A stretch of 64,000 bases of DNA from Rhodococcus opacus (GTDB lineage: Bacteria > Actinomycetota > Actinomycetes > Mycobacteriales > Mycobacteriaceae): NCBI RefSeq assembly GCF_012396235.1, contig NZ_JAAXPA010000014.1:124001-188000 (forward strand), given 5' to 3'. This document shows positions 17,563 through 25,307 of this stretch, one piece after another (the first letter of the stretch is position 1; every line of letters starts with the position of its first letter). The position numbers were made by a program, and so were the translations under genes. The notes beneath the pieces are model-generated. The model saw nothing but the letters and a program-made list of their open reading frames with translations. It was not told the DNA's origin and searched no databases.

Positions 17563-17996
17563 CGGTCCGACGGGTTGTCGGCGTCGGCCTCCTGGCCGTA
17601 CTCGGCAGCCATCCACTTCGACGTGGGACTGCTGAACAGGCACCCGAGGGCCGCCACGACCACGACTCCGAGCAGCACACCGAAGAACGGCTGGTGCGAA
17701 TCGGTGAGCAGCGACCACGCCACCGGTAGCAGGAGGAGTTGGGCGACGATCGCGATCGCCCGCCCCCAGCGCCGGCCGAAGATCAGGGCGAGCCCGGCGG
17801 CGAACACCGCGCCGCCGAGAATCGCGAACCAGGCCGCGGTGCCGTATCCACTGCTGACGCTCTGGTCGTGCCCGAGGAGTCCCCGGATCACCAGCACCAC
17901 GGCGACGCCGACCGCCACCGCGCCCTCGAGCGACACCAGGGCGCCCGCCGCGCGGACCGTGGTGGGCGTGGACTTGCTGAGAGACGGCTTCGGCAC
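17559..17996 (-). CDS. Four-helix integral membrane protein (Rv3217c-like)
   Basis: Protein of 145 residues with four predicted membrane helices (about 15-35, 50-72, 78-98, 103-125) and a short acidic, Asp-rich tail (EADADNPSDR). It shows no catalytic motif and matches the position and length of Rv3217c. The start is GTG 17994-17996, with a TAGGCT -10 box 7 nt upstream and no Shine-Dalgarno. It is divergent from the lipid kinase gene with two facing leaderless-type promoters. The function is unknown to me. Confidence 0.78.
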   Translation of the reverse strand: MPKPSLSKSTPTTVRAAGALVSLEGAVAVGVAVVLVIRGLLGHDQSVSSGYGTAAWFAILGGAVFAAGLALIFGRRWGRAIAIVAQLLLLPVAWSLLTDSHQPFFGVLLGVVVVAALGCLFSSPTSKWMAAEYGQEADADNPSDR

Positions 17997-18003
17997 GTCG
18001 GCC

Positions 18004-18009
18004 AGCCTA
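18004..18009 (-). promoter_or_regulatory. -10 box, putative leaderless promoter of Rv3217c-like gene
   Basis: TAGGCT on the minus strand, 7 nt before GTG 17996. It faces a similar box at 18059-18064 serving the divergent gene. Confidence 0.5.
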
Positions 18010-18058
18010 GAACACCCCGTCGCCGGCGGCCTCGGACGGTGACACGTGCCGCCCCCGC

Positions 18059-18064
18059 TAGGCT
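18059..18064 (+). promoter_or_regulatory. -10 box, putative leaderless promoter of lipid kinase gene
   Basis: TAGGCT, 8 nt before GTG 18073. No ribosome-binding site precedes the start. Confidence 0.5.
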
Positions 18065-18072
18065 TGGGCCCC

Positions 18073-19029
18073 GTGCGCGCGCTGCTGATCGTCAACCCCA
18101 ATGCCACATCGACGACCCCGGCCGGGCGTGATCTCCTCGCCCATGCACTGTCGAGCCGGGTGCGGTTGACGGTCGCGCACACGGCACACCGCGGCCACGC
18201 CGCCGAACTGGCGCAGCAGGCCTGCGTGGACGGGATGGGTCTGATCATCGTCCACGGCGGCGACGGCACCGTGAACGAGGTGGTAAACGGACTGCTCGGC
18301 ACCCCGGTACCGAAGTCGATGAGCGCGGTGACGGTGGGGCCGATTCCCCCGATCGCCGTCGTCCCCGGCGGGTCGGCGAACGTGTTCGCCCGCTCGCTCG
18401 GCATCGCGCCGGACCCGGTGGACGCCACCAACCAGCTCATCGATCTGCTCGCCCGCAGGCAGCGGCGCAGGATCGGGCTCGCGCACTGCGACAACCGCTG
18501 GTTCACGTTCAACGCCGGCCTCGGCTGGGACGCCCAGGTGTGTGAGGCGGTCGACATGCACCGCAAGAACGGGCGCCCGGCCACACCGGCGCAATATGTC
18601 CGCGCGGCGGTGCGCGTGTTCTTCCGGTCGAAATATGCGGAGCCGACGCTCACCGTCGAGGTTCCCGATCACGACCCGGTCGAGGGTGTCCACTACGCAT
18701 TCGTGTCGAACGCGAGTCCCTGGACGTATCTGAACAAGCGGGAAGTGCACACGAATCCCGACACCACCTACGACACGGGCCTCGGTGTCTTCGCGATGCG
18801 GTCCACCGCGATCCTCACCACGCTGCGGGTGGCCCGCCAGCTGCTGACTCCCGGAACCCGTCCGAAGGCGAAGAAGCTGGTCCGGGTCGACGACGTGCCG
18901 TCCGTGCGGATCTCCGCGTCGGAGCCCATCGGACTGCAGATGGACGGCGACTACATCGGACTGCGCAATGTCGTCGAGTTCGTGTCGGTGCCCGAGGCGC
19001 TGGATGTGGTCGCCCCGGCGCGACCCTGA
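18073..19029 (+). CDS. Diacylglycerol kinase-family lipid kinase (Rv3218-like)
   Basis: Protein of 318 residues with the DAGK/sphingosine-kinase catalytic domain: NPNA near the start, VVHGGDGTVNEVVNGLLG (nucleotide-binding GGDG), VPGGSANVFARSLG, and a C-terminal beta-sandwich ending in LQMDGDYIG. These enzymes phosphorylate diacylglycerol or related lipids at the inner membrane face. The precise substrate in this branch is not established to my knowledge. I use GTG 18073 rather than GTG 18046 because the -10 box TAGGCT sits between them, so the mRNA would start at 18073. Confidence 0.86.
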   Translation: MRALLIVNPNATSTTPAGRDLLAHALSSRVRLTVAHTAHRGHAAELAQQACVDGMGLIIVHGGDGTVNEVVNGLLGTPVPKSMSAVTVGPIPPIAVVPGGSANVFARSLGIAPDPVDATNQLIDLLARRQRRRIGLAHCDNRWFTFNAGLGWDAQVCEAVDMHRKNGRPATPAQYVRAAVRVFFRSKYAEPTLTVEVPDHDPVEGVHYAFVSNASPWTYLNKREVHTNPDTTYDTGLGVFAMRSTAILTTLRVARQLLTPGTRPKAKKLVRVDDVPSVRISASEPIGLQMDGDYIGLRNVVEFVSVPEALDVVAPARP

Positions 19030-19167
19030 GCAATTCTCGAGAATCCCCGTTTTCACCTAGCGGGAAGTGCCTGCACGAGGTACAAAGGACGGCGCGCCTC
19101 GAAGGGCAGCCTAAGTACGTGAGCTCCCCCACGGTGCGGCGGTTTTCTATTGACATCCCGCCAGTTC

Positions 19168-19181
19168 GTGAAAGCATTCAC
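19168..19181. promoter_or_regulatory. CRP/GlxR-type site upstream of whiB1
   Basis: GTGA-AAGCAT-TCAC, a perfect GTGA-N6-TCAC palindrome core, lies 88 nt upstream of the whiB1 ATG. It overlaps or follows a TTGACA-like element at 19150-19155. In M. tuberculosis whiB1 is controlled by the cAMP receptor protein Rv3676 through comparable upstream sites. The rest of the 239-nt intergenic region shows no gene. Confidence 0.65.
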
Positions 19182-19268
19182 AAGCAACAGTGCGGAAACA
19201 TTCTCTACGCACACATGAACTCATGAAGACGAAACGGTGCATTTCGCACCCAGTTAAGGAGCAGAAGG

Positions 19269-19523
19269 ATGGACTGGCGCCACAAGGCAATCTGTCGCGA
19301 CGAAGACCCCGAGTTGTTCTTCCCTGTGGGCAACAGCGGTCCGGCCCTCGCGCAGATTGCTGATGCCAAGGTTGTCTGCAACCGCTGCCCGGTGACCGCC
19401 GAATGCCTCTCGTGGGCACTCGAGTCGGGCCAGGACGCCGGTGTGTGGGGCGGCATGAGCGAAGACGAGCGACGCGCACTCAAGCGCCGCAACGCTCGGA
19501 CGCGTGCCCGCACCACCGTCTGA
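19269..19523 (+). CDS. whiB1: WhiB1 iron-sulfur transcription factor
   Basis: Protein of 84 residues with the four WhiB cysteines (Cys9; Cys37-x2-Cys40; Cys46), the GVWGGMSEDER turn and a basic C-terminal tail (KRRNARTRARTTV). WhiB1 carries a 4Fe-4S cluster that reacts with nitric oxide. In mycobacteria the holo-protein binds the housekeeping sigma factor region 4, and the nitrosylated or apo form binds DNA. AAGGAG lies upstream of ATG 19269. The gene is monocistronic: a CRP-type site precedes it and a strong terminator follows 15 nt after the stop. Confidence 0.95.
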   Translation: MDWRHKAICRDEDPELFFPVGNSGPALAQIADAKVVCNRCPVTAECLSWALESGQDAGVWGGMSEDERRALKRRNARTRARTTV

Positions 19524-19538
19524 CACTTCAGAAGGAGA

Positions 19539-19568
19539 CGGGCCCGGCACCACATGGTGCCGGGCCTT
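19539..19568 (+). terminator. Rho-independent terminator of whiB1
   Basis: Perfect 12-bp stem, GGCCCGGCACCA (19539-19550) and TGGTGCCGGGCC (19553-19564), followed by TTTT. It lies between whiB1 and the convergent pdtaS gene. Confidence 0.9.
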
Positions 19569-19583
19569 TTGCTTGCCCGCCGG

Positions 19584-21086
19584 TCAGTACCGGGGCCCAC
19601 GACGGCCCAGCGGTACGCGTAACACGGCATCCGTGCCACCGTCCGCCCCGGGATGCAGCCCGAGGGAACCGTTCAGCTCGGCGGCCACCAGGGTCCGGAC
19701 GATCTGCAGACCGAGACGGTCGGACCGCTCGAGGCTGAAACCGGGTGGTAATCCCCTGCCGTCGTCGTGGATCACGACGTCCAGCCACCGCGCGGAGCGT
19801 TCGGCCCTCATGGTGACCGTCCCCGGCGCGCCGGGTTCGAAGGCGTGCTCGATCGCGTTCTGCACGAGTTCGGTCAGCACCATCACCAGTGGCGTGGCCC
19901 GCTCCGCGGAGAACACGCCGAAGCTACCCTCCCGGCGGACCTTGATCGGCGTGCTCACCGTCGCCACGTCCGACAGGATCGGCACGAGGCGGTCGACGAC
20001 CTCGTCGAGGTTCACTTCCTCGTCCACCGACATCGACAGTGTGTCGTGCACCAGGGCGATCGAGGTGACGCGGCGCACCGATTCGCTCAGCGCCTGCCGG
20101 GCTTCCTCGTTGTTGGTGCGCCGGGCCTGCAGTCGCAGGAGCGCCGCCACGGTCTGCAGATTGTTCTTCACCCGGTGATGGATCTCGCGGATCGTCGCGT
20201 CCTTGCTGAGCAGGGCGCGATCCCGCCTCTTCACCTCGGTGACGTCCCGCACGACGACAGCGGCGCCCACCCGCTTCCCGCCGGGTTTGAGGACCAGCGC
20301 CCGGAGCAGCACGGTCGCTCCCCTGGCTTCGATCTCCATGCGACGACCCGGCTTGTCGGCGATGGTGTCGCGGATGTACCCGGCGACCTCCTGCGACTCG
20401 AACGGGTCCGTCACGAGCGAGCGCGTGGTGGCGGCGAGGTTCTGACCGATCAGGTCCGAGCTCAGACCCATCCGGTGGTAGGCCGACAGCGCATTGGGAC
20501 TCGCGTAGACCACGCTGCCGTCGGTGTCGAGACGGATGAAGCCGTCGCCGGCACGGGGACTCGAGTTGGTGTCCGACCGGGCCTCCCGGATCGGGAAGGT
20601 GCCGTCGCTGATCATCTGGCACAGATCCTCGGCGCAGTCGAGATACGCGACCTCGAGCGGGCTCTGCGCCCGCTGGTGCGACAGGTTGGTGTCCCGGCTC
20701 AGGACCGCGATCACCTCGCCGTTCCACCGCACCGGGACCGCCTCTCCGCGCGGCGGCAGACCCTCGTGCCCGCCGCCGTCCTCGGGGCGCACGACGCGGC
20801 CCTCGAGCAGCGCCTGCAGCACCTGCGGGTGTTCCGACTCCGACACGACGGTCCCGACGACGTCCTCCGGGAACGCGGTCGACGCGGTGGTGGGTCTGCA
20901 GTGCGCGACGCAGATCACGGTGCCGGTGGGGTTGGTGGCCGCGGAATCCGTTCCGACCCAGAGCAGAACGTCCGCAAAGGAGAGGTCGGCGAGCAACTGC
21001 CATTCACCGACGACGCGCTGGAGATGATCGACGGCCTCGCCGGGCAGGTCGGTGTGTTCGGCGAGCAGGTCACTCAGTGTGGACAT
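19584..21086 (-). CDS. pdtaS: PdtaS-type sensor histidine kinase (Rv3220c-like)
   Basis: Soluble kinase of 500 residues: GAF-like region (about 1-150), PAS region (about 180-300, GFIRLDTDGSVVYASPNALS), HisKA_2/HWE box REIHHRVKNNLQTVAALLRL with the phospho-accepting His, and an HATPase domain (ELVQNAIEHA, DDGRGLPPGF). In mycobacteria PdtaS phosphorylates the RNA-binding antiterminator PdtaR, and copper, zinc or nitric oxide modulate it; pdtaR is not in this window. No membrane helix is seen. It converges on whiB1. The TB7.3-like gene lies 17 nt upstream on the same strand, so the two may share a transcript. Confidence 0.92.
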   Translation of the reverse strand: MSTLSDLLAEHTDLPGEAVDHLQRVVGEWQLLADLSFADVLLWVGTDSAATNPTGTVICVAHCRPTTASTAFPEDVVGTVVSESEHPQVLQALLEGRVVRPEDGGGHEGLPPRGEAVPVRWNGEVIAVLSRDTNLSHQRAQSPLEVAYLDCAEDLCQMISDGTFPIREARSDTNSSPRAGDGFIRLDTDGSVVYASPNALSAYHRMGLSSDLIGQNLAATTRSLVTDPFESQEVAGYIRDTIADKPGRRMEIEARGATVLLRALVLKPGGKRVGAAVVVRDVTEVKRRDRALLSKDATIREIHHRVKNNLQTVAALLRLQARRTNNEEARQALSESVRRVTSIALVHDTLSMSVDEEVNLDEVVDRLVPILSDVATVSTPIKVRREGSFGVFSAERATPLVMVLTELVQNAIEHAFEPGAPGTVTMRAERSARWLDVVIHDDGRGLPPGFSLERSDRLGLQIVRTLVAAELNGSLGLHPGADGGTDAVLRVPLGRRGPRY

Positions 21087-21103
21087 CGTCGGTGGGTGTC
21101 AGC

Positions 21104-21319
21104 TCAGGAGATGACAGCGATCAGATCGCCCTGCTGGATCACGTCGCCGACCTTGACGTCCACGGAGGTGACCGTGCCGGGCTCTTCGGCGATGACGGGG
21201 ATCTCCATCTTCATCGACTCCAGGATGACGAGGGTGTCACCCTCCTTCACCTCGTCACCCGCGCTCACCACAACCTGATACACCGTCGAAACCATTTCGG
21301 CGCGCACGTCTTCTGCCAT
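21104..21319 (-). CDS. Small biotinylated protein (TB7.3/Rv3221c-like)
   Basis: Protein of 71 residues consisting only of a biotinyl/lipoyl domain. The biotin-attachment motif is ESMKM with the modified Lys at position 37, flanked by the GDTLVILE and IAEEPGTVTSV strands. It resembles the biotin carrier domain of acyl-CoA carboxylases but has no attached carboxylase domain, so it may act as a free carrier in trans. In M. tuberculosis TB7.3 is known to be biotinylated; its carboxylase partner is unclear to me. The gene lies just upstream of pdtaS. Start ATG 21317-21319. Confidence 0.9.
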   Translation of the reverse strand: MAEDVRAEMVSTVYQVVVSAGDEVKEGDTLVILESMKMEIPVIAEEPGTVTSVDVKVGDVIQQGDLIAVIS

Positions 21320-21413
21320 TGTGATCCTTCACTCCCGGGTGTCGAGAAAGCCCTGTTGCAAGGACACCCAACCACACGTGGAAGACTGTGGTGAAAAGAA
21401 GGGAGATCTACTC

Positions 21414-21488
21414 GTGGGTAAGCGTGGTCGTAAGAAGCGCAGTCGCAAGGGCAACGCCGCAAACCACGGCAAGCGTCCCAACGCCTGA
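21414..21488 (+). CDS. 50S ribosomal protein bL37 (24 residues)
   Basis: GTG start at 21414 with AAGGGAG about 9 nt upstream. It encodes a 24-residue, extremely basic peptide beginning GKRGRKKRSRKG and ending NHGKRPNA. This matches the actinobacterial ribosomal protein bL37 seen in mycobacterial ribosome structures (pattern KRGRKKR...ANHGKRPN). It is normally missed by gene finders because of its size. It is divergent from the TB7.3-like gene and has its own terminator, so it is a single-gene transcript. Confidence 0.88.
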   Translation: MGKRGRKKRSRKGNAANHGKRPNA

Positions 21489-21506
21489 CGCGCCGTAGAA
21501 CGCACC

Positions 21507-21540
21507 AGGGGCCGGAAAGCAGCGATGCTTTCCGGCCCCT
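21507..21540. terminator. Hairpin terminator between bL37 and rshA
   Basis: Perfect 15-bp stem (21507-21521 with 21526-21540) around a GCGA loop, containing GGGGCCGGAAAGC and its complement. It lies between the convergent bL37 and rshA genes and can serve both. The T-tract is poor on either strand. Confidence 0.8.
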
Positions 21541-21558
21541 GATTGCTGTTCTGACGAG

Positions 21559-21840
21559 TTATGCGTCTGGTTCGGTGTTCGTGATCAGGATTGTCCGCCG
21601 CAACTCGATGGAGAGCCTCTGACGCAGACTTTCCGGCGCGTGCTCCCCACCGCACTTGCGGTTCACGAGGCTCTTCACCTTCTCCTCGATCCCGTACGCC
21701 TCGAGGCACGACCCGCACTCGTCGAGGTGCCTCTGCAGCCGCGCCCTCGACGCCTCGTCGCATTCACGGTCCAGCATCAGCCAGACGTCCGCGATGACGG
21801 CGGAGCAGTCGAGCTGCTCGAATTCGTCCTGCTCGCTCAC
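21559..21840 (-). CDS. rshA: Zinc-associated anti-sigma factor RshA
   Basis: Protein of 93 residues with the ZAS motif His38-x3-Cys42-x2-Cys45 (RHLDECGSC), plus Cys12 and Cys27. In the family these residues hold zinc and form a disulfide on oxidation, which releases the sigma factor. The partner is the SigH encoded immediately upstream. GTG 21838-21840 overlaps the sigH stop (GTGA), implying coupled, stoichiometric synthesis. Length is close to mycobacterial RshA (about 100). Redox, heat and diamide-type stress are the expected signals. Confidence 0.92.
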   Translation of the reverse strand: MSEQDEFEQLDCSAVIADVWLMLDRECDEASRARLQRHLDECGSCLEAYGIEEKVKSLVNRKCGGEHAPESLRQRLSIELRRTILITNTEPDA

Positions 21841-22496
21841 CGAGAAACCTCCTGCTCCGTGCTCACTACACTGTCGCCGGGCACCTCGTCGGTGCCCCCA
21901 CGGTTGAATCCACGTTCGCGTGCGACATCGGCGAGCAGACCCCGGAGCTGCTTGCGCCCGCGGTGCAGTCGCGACATCACGGTCCCGATCGGGGTGCCCA
22001 TGATCTCGGCGATCTCCTTGTAGGGGAATCCCTCGACGTCGGCGTAGTAGACGGCCATCCGGAACTCCTCCGGCAGGGCCTGGAGTGCTTCCTTGATGTC
22101 GTCGTCGGGGAGCGCGTCCAGGGCCTCGACCTCGGCGGACCGCAGACCGGTCGACGAATGTTCCGCCGTCGCCGCCAGCTGCCAGTCGGTGATCTCGTCG
22201 GTGGGGTACTGCGCGGGCTGGCGCTGCTTCTTGCGGTACGAGTTGATGTACGTGTTCGTGAGAATCCGGTACAGCCATGCCTTGAGGTTGGTGCCCTCGC
22301 GGAACGAACGGAACGCCGTGTAGGCCTTCACGTACGTTTCCTGCACGAGGTCCTCGGCGTCCGCCGGGTTCCTGGTCATCCTCAGAGCAGCGCCGTACAG
22401 CTGATCCAGAAGTGGGAGCGCATCCCTTTCGAAACGCGCGATCAACTCGTCCTGTGGCTCGGCCTGGTCTGCCGTCGGACGGTCATGTTCCTGCAC
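21837..22496 (-). CDS. sigH: ECF sigma factor SigH (SigR-type, oxidative/heat stress)
   Basis: Protein of 219 residues with sigma region 2 ([18 protein letters not shown], then [25 protein letters not shown]) and region 4 ([44 protein letters not shown]). This is near-identical in pattern to mycobacterial SigH. It directs transcription of thioredoxin, chaperone and its own genes when RshA is oxidised. GTG 22494-22496 is preceded by GAAGGGAT at a good distance. The frame is open upstream to GTG 22589, and a SigH-type promoter lies at 22622-22648, so a longer isoform is possible. It overlaps rshA by 4 nt. Confidence 0.95.
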   Translation of the reverse strand: MQEHDRPTADQAEPQDELIARFERDALPLLDQLYGAALRMTRNPADAEDLVQETYVKAYTAFRSFREGTNLKAWLYRILTNTYINSYRKKQRQPAQYPTDEITDWQLAATAEHSSTGLRSAEVEALDALPDDDIKEALQALPEEFRMAVYYADVEGFPYKEIAEIMGTPIGTVMSRLHRGRKQLRGLLADVARERGFNRGGTDEVPGDSVVSTEQEVSR

Positions 22497-22621
22497 GCTG
22501 ATCCCTTCGGTCGCCGTGGGCGTCAACGTTACCGCCAACTGCAAACGCGACGTGGGCTCCATCACCGAGGACATCACGATACGGACCACTCCCTTCGATG
22601 CACTGTTCTTCTGCAGGTACC

Positions 22622-22648
22622 AACACGCCTCGCGTCCGCTGTGTTCCC
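22622..22648 (-). promoter_or_regulatory. SigH/SigR-type autoregulatory promoter of sigH
   Basis: On the minus strand GGGAACA (22648-22642) is followed after 17 nt by GTT (22624-22622), i.e. GGAAC-N18-GTT, the SigH/SigR consensus spacing. The expected transcript start is near 22615, about 120 nt before the GTG at 22496 and about 26 nt before the upstream in-frame GTG at 22589. Confidence 0.75.
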
Positions 22649-22672
22649 GACCGCGTGGCAGAGTGTCTGTCC

Positions 22673-23167
22673 ATGGCCGGAACTGCCACTCCCGCGACGA
22701 AGCTGCTCGTCGAACACCGCATCGACCACAACGTGCACAGCTACGCGCACGATGCGCGGGCGGAATCGTACGGTTCGGAGGCCGTCGACGCCCTGGGCGA
22801 GACGGTCGGCGTCACCGCCCACCAGGTCTTCAAGACGCTGGTGATCAAACTCGACACCGGCAAGCTGGCGGTGGCGGTCGTGCCGGTGCCGGAGAAACTG
22901 TCGCTGAAGGCGGCGGCCGCGGCGCTGGGCGCGGGCAAGGCCGTGATGGCGGAACGCACCGAGGCGGAGCGCTCCACCGGGTACGTCTTCGGCGGCATCT
23001 CACCGCTCGGCCAGCGCAAGGCACTCCCGACGGTCGTCGACGCGTCGGCTCTCGACTGGGACCGGGTGCTGTGCAGCGCCGGCAGGCGCGGACTCGAGAT
23101 CGAACTCGCGCCCGCCGACCTGGTGCGGCTCAGCGGCGCCGTCACCGCGGCGGTCACAGCAGGCTGA
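22673..23167 (+). CDS. ybaK: YbaK/EbsC-type aminoacyl-tRNA deacylase
   Basis: Protein of 164 residues of the YbaK fold: N-terminal HSYAHD segment, catalytic Lys region [12 protein letters not shown], and [13 protein letters not shown] with the conserved Gly-Ile-Ser-Pro loop. Family members hydrolyse Cys-tRNA(Pro) mischarged by prolyl-tRNA synthetase. Start ATG 22673; an in-frame extension to 22598 would cross the sigH promoter and does not look conserved. It is divergent from sigH and converges, with a 14-nt overlap, on the SRAP gene. Confidence 0.88.
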   Translation: MAGTATPATKLLVEHRIDHNVHSYAHDARAESYGSEAVDALGETVGVTAHQVFKTLVIKLDTGKLAVAVVPVPEKLSLKAAAAALGAGKAVMAERTEAERSTGYVFGGISPLGQRKALPTVVDASALDWDRVLCSAGRRGLEIELAPADLVRLSGAVTAAVTAG

Positions 23168-23912
23168 TCTGCTCCCCCACCTGTGCCTCGTCACGACCGG
23201 CCGCGTCCGGGTCGAGGAGTTCCGGTCCGTTGTTCTTCACACTGTTCACCAGCGTGGACACCCGCCGGACGGTGATATCGGCGATGGCGTCGGGTGACAC
23301 CTCGAGCAGATCCGTCGACGCGGGATGCTCGGGATCGAGCCATGCGGTCCAGCGGTCGCGGGGCATCACCAGCGGCATCCGGTCGTGCACGTTCTCGAGT
23401 TGGGCGGCTGAGTCGACCGTGATGATGCTGCAGCTCAGAACCGGGGGCGACTCCGCGACCGCGGGATCGTGCCAGACCGACCACAGCCCGGCCATGTACA
23501 GGCGCGAGCCGTCCTCCGGCGACATGTAGTACGGGATCTTCTTCGCCTTGCCCGACTTCTTCCCGGCGGCCGCCGCATCGACCTCGGTCTGCCACTCGTA
23601 CCAGCCGTCCATCGGAACGAGGCAGCGCTTGTACTTGAACGCGTTCCGGAAGGCCGGTTTGTTGTCGACCGAATCCGCTCGCGCGTTGAACAGCACCGGC
23701 CCCTTGCCGAGCTCCTTCGTCCACGACGGCACGAGCCCCCACCGCATCCGCCGGATCCGCCGGGCGTCGTGGCGGTCGACGACCGTCAGGACCTGCGTGG
23801 TGGGCGCCACGTTGTAGTCGGGCGGACTCTCCTCCTCGCCCGCCTCGTTGATCGCATCGAGGTCGGCCGCGAGTGTCGCCGGATTCGCAGTGGTCGCATA
23901 CCTGCCGCACAT
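23154..23912 (-). CDS. SRAP/HMCES-type DNA-protein crosslink protein (Rv3226c-like)
   Basis: Protein of 252 residues starting MCGRYA, so Cys2 becomes the N-terminal nucleophile after Met removal; this fixes the start at ATG 23910-23912. Other SRAP residues are present: Asn in YNVAPTTQVL, Glu in GWYEWQ, and His in VHDRMPLVM. SRAP proteins (YedK, HMCES) form a thiazolidine crosslink to abasic sites in single-stranded DNA and shield them during replication. There is no obvious partner next door. Length equals that of the mycobacterial relative as I recall it. Confidence 0.92.
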   Translation of the reverse strand: MCGRYATTANPATLAADLDAINEAGEEESPPDYNVAPTTQVLTVVDRHDARRIRRMRWGLVPSWTKELGKGPVLFNARADSVDNKPAFRNAFKYKRCLVPMDGWYEWQTEVDAAAAGKKSGKAKKIPYYMSPEDGSRLYMAGLWSVWHDPAVAESPPVLSCSIITVDSAAQLENVHDRMPLVMPRDRWTAWLDPEHPASTDLLEVSPDAIADITVRRVSTLVNSVKNNGPELLDPDAAGRDEAQVGEQISLL

Positions 23913-23990
23913 GCCCACCAGAGTGGCACGAACCACCGACACCCGCGACACGCCGCCCACCCCGCCCCGCGACCCGCCCGATAGGCGAAG

Positions 23991-25307
23991 ATGGAGACCG
24001 TGAGCCTGAGCCTGTGGAACGCCCCCCGTGCCGAAGCGCCCGTCGTCGCGACGGTCGCCCTCCCCGGATCGAAGTCGATCACCAATCGCGCGCTGATCCT
24101 CGCCGCACTCGCGGACGGTCCGTCCACCCTCACCGGGGCACTGCGCAGCCGGGACACCGACCTCATGATCGGCGCGCTCCGCACGCTCGGCATCAGCATC
24201 GAGACGGTCGGCGCCGACACGACGCTGCGGGTCACCCCCGGACGACTCCGGGGCGGTGCGGTCGACTGCGGACTGGCGGGCACCGTCATGCGGTTCCTTC
24301 CGCCGGTCGCGGCGCTCGCGAGCGGAACGGTTCACTTCGACGGGGACGAGCAGGCGCGCACCCGGCCCCTCGACACGATCCTGGATGCGCTGCGCGGTCT
24401 CGGCGCGGACATCGACGGCGATTCCCTCCCGTTCACGGTCCGCGGTGCGGGCTCGCTGCGCGGTGGACGGGTCACCATCGACGCGTCCGGCTCGTCACAG
24501 TTCGTCTCCGGGCTGCTGCTGTCGGCGGCCGCGTTCGACGAGGGTGTCACGGTCCATCACGACGGCAAGACGGTCCCGTCCATGCCGCACATCGACATGA
24601 CGGTCGAGATGCTGCGCGAGTCGGGTGTCGAGGTCACGACCCCGGCGACGGGCGGGGAGGCCGACACGTGGCGGGTGAGCCCCGGTGTCGTCCGGGCCGT
24701 CGACCGGGCGATCGAGCCCGATCTGTCGAATGCCACCGCCTTCCTGGCCGCCGCCGCCGTCACCGGCGGTGAGGTGACCGTTCCCCTGTGGCCGAGCAGG
24801 ACGACGCAACCAGGCGACGCGATCCGGGAAATCCTCCTGGCGATGGGCGCGGACGTCCGGCTGGACGGCGCGAACCTCACCGTCCGTGGTCCGCAGCAGC
24901 TGACCGGCATCGACATCGACCTGCACGACGTGGGCGAACTCACCCCGACCGTGGCGGCGCTCGCCGCACTCGCGGACGGCCCGTCGCACCTGCGGGGCAT
25001 CGCGCACCTGCGCGGTCACGAGACCGACCGGCTGGCCGCGCTCGCACACGAGATCAACTCGCTGGGCGGGAACGTCACCGAGACCGAGGACGGCCTCACG
25101 ATCGTCCCGGCGGACCTGCACGGTGGGACGTGGCACTCCTACGCCGACCACCGGATGGCGACCGCGGGCGCCATCGTCGGGCTGCGGGTCGACGGCATCG
25201 AGATCGAGGACGTCGGCACCACGGCCAAGACCCTGCCCGGTTTCGAGAACCTGTGGGCCACAATGCTGTCCGCGGCCGCGGGCACCGAACGGAAGGCGAG
25301 CTTCTGA
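23991..25307 (+). CDS. aroA: EPSP synthase (3-phosphoshikimate 1-carboxyvinyltransferase)
   Basis: Protein of 438 residues; transfers enolpyruvyl from PEP to shikimate-3-phosphate, step six of the shikimate pathway. Seen: [19 protein letters not shown] (phosphate binding, conserved Lys/Ser/Arg), [13 protein letters not shown] (the PEP/glyphosate loop in its actinobacterial form), [13 protein letters not shown], and [13 protein letters not shown] near the C-terminus. Start ATG 23991 or GTG 24000; GGAG lies just before the latter. It is divergent from the SRAP gene, and its stop TGA overlaps the CTG start proposed for rsgA, giving an aroA-rsgA operon as in mycobacteria. Confidence 0.95.
   Translation: METVSLSLWNAPRAEAPVVATVALPGSKSITNRALILAALADGPSTLTGALRSRDTDLMIGALRTLGISIETVGADTTLRVTPGRLRGGAVDCGLAGTVMRFLPPVAALASGTVHFDGDEQARTRPLDTILDALRGLGADIDGDSLPFTVRGAGSLRGGRVTIDASGSSQFVSGLLLSAAAFDEGVTVHHDGKTVPSMPHIDMTVEMLRESGVEVTTPATGGEADTWRVSPGVVRAVDRAIEPDLSNATAFLAAAAVTGGEVTVPLWPSRTTQPGDAIREILLAMGADVRLDGANLTVRGPQQLTGIDIDLHDVGELTPTVAALAALADGPSHLRGIAHLRGHETDRLAALAHEINSLGGNVTETEDGLTIVPADLHGGTWHSYADHRMATAGAIVGLRVDGIEIEDVGTTAKTLPGFENLWATMLSAAAGTERKASF

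Noticed and set aside
19030-19268. Small RNA or gene in the whiB1 upstream region
   Set aside because: Apart from the CRP-type site and a TTGACA-like element I see no start with ribosome site and no terminator inside it.
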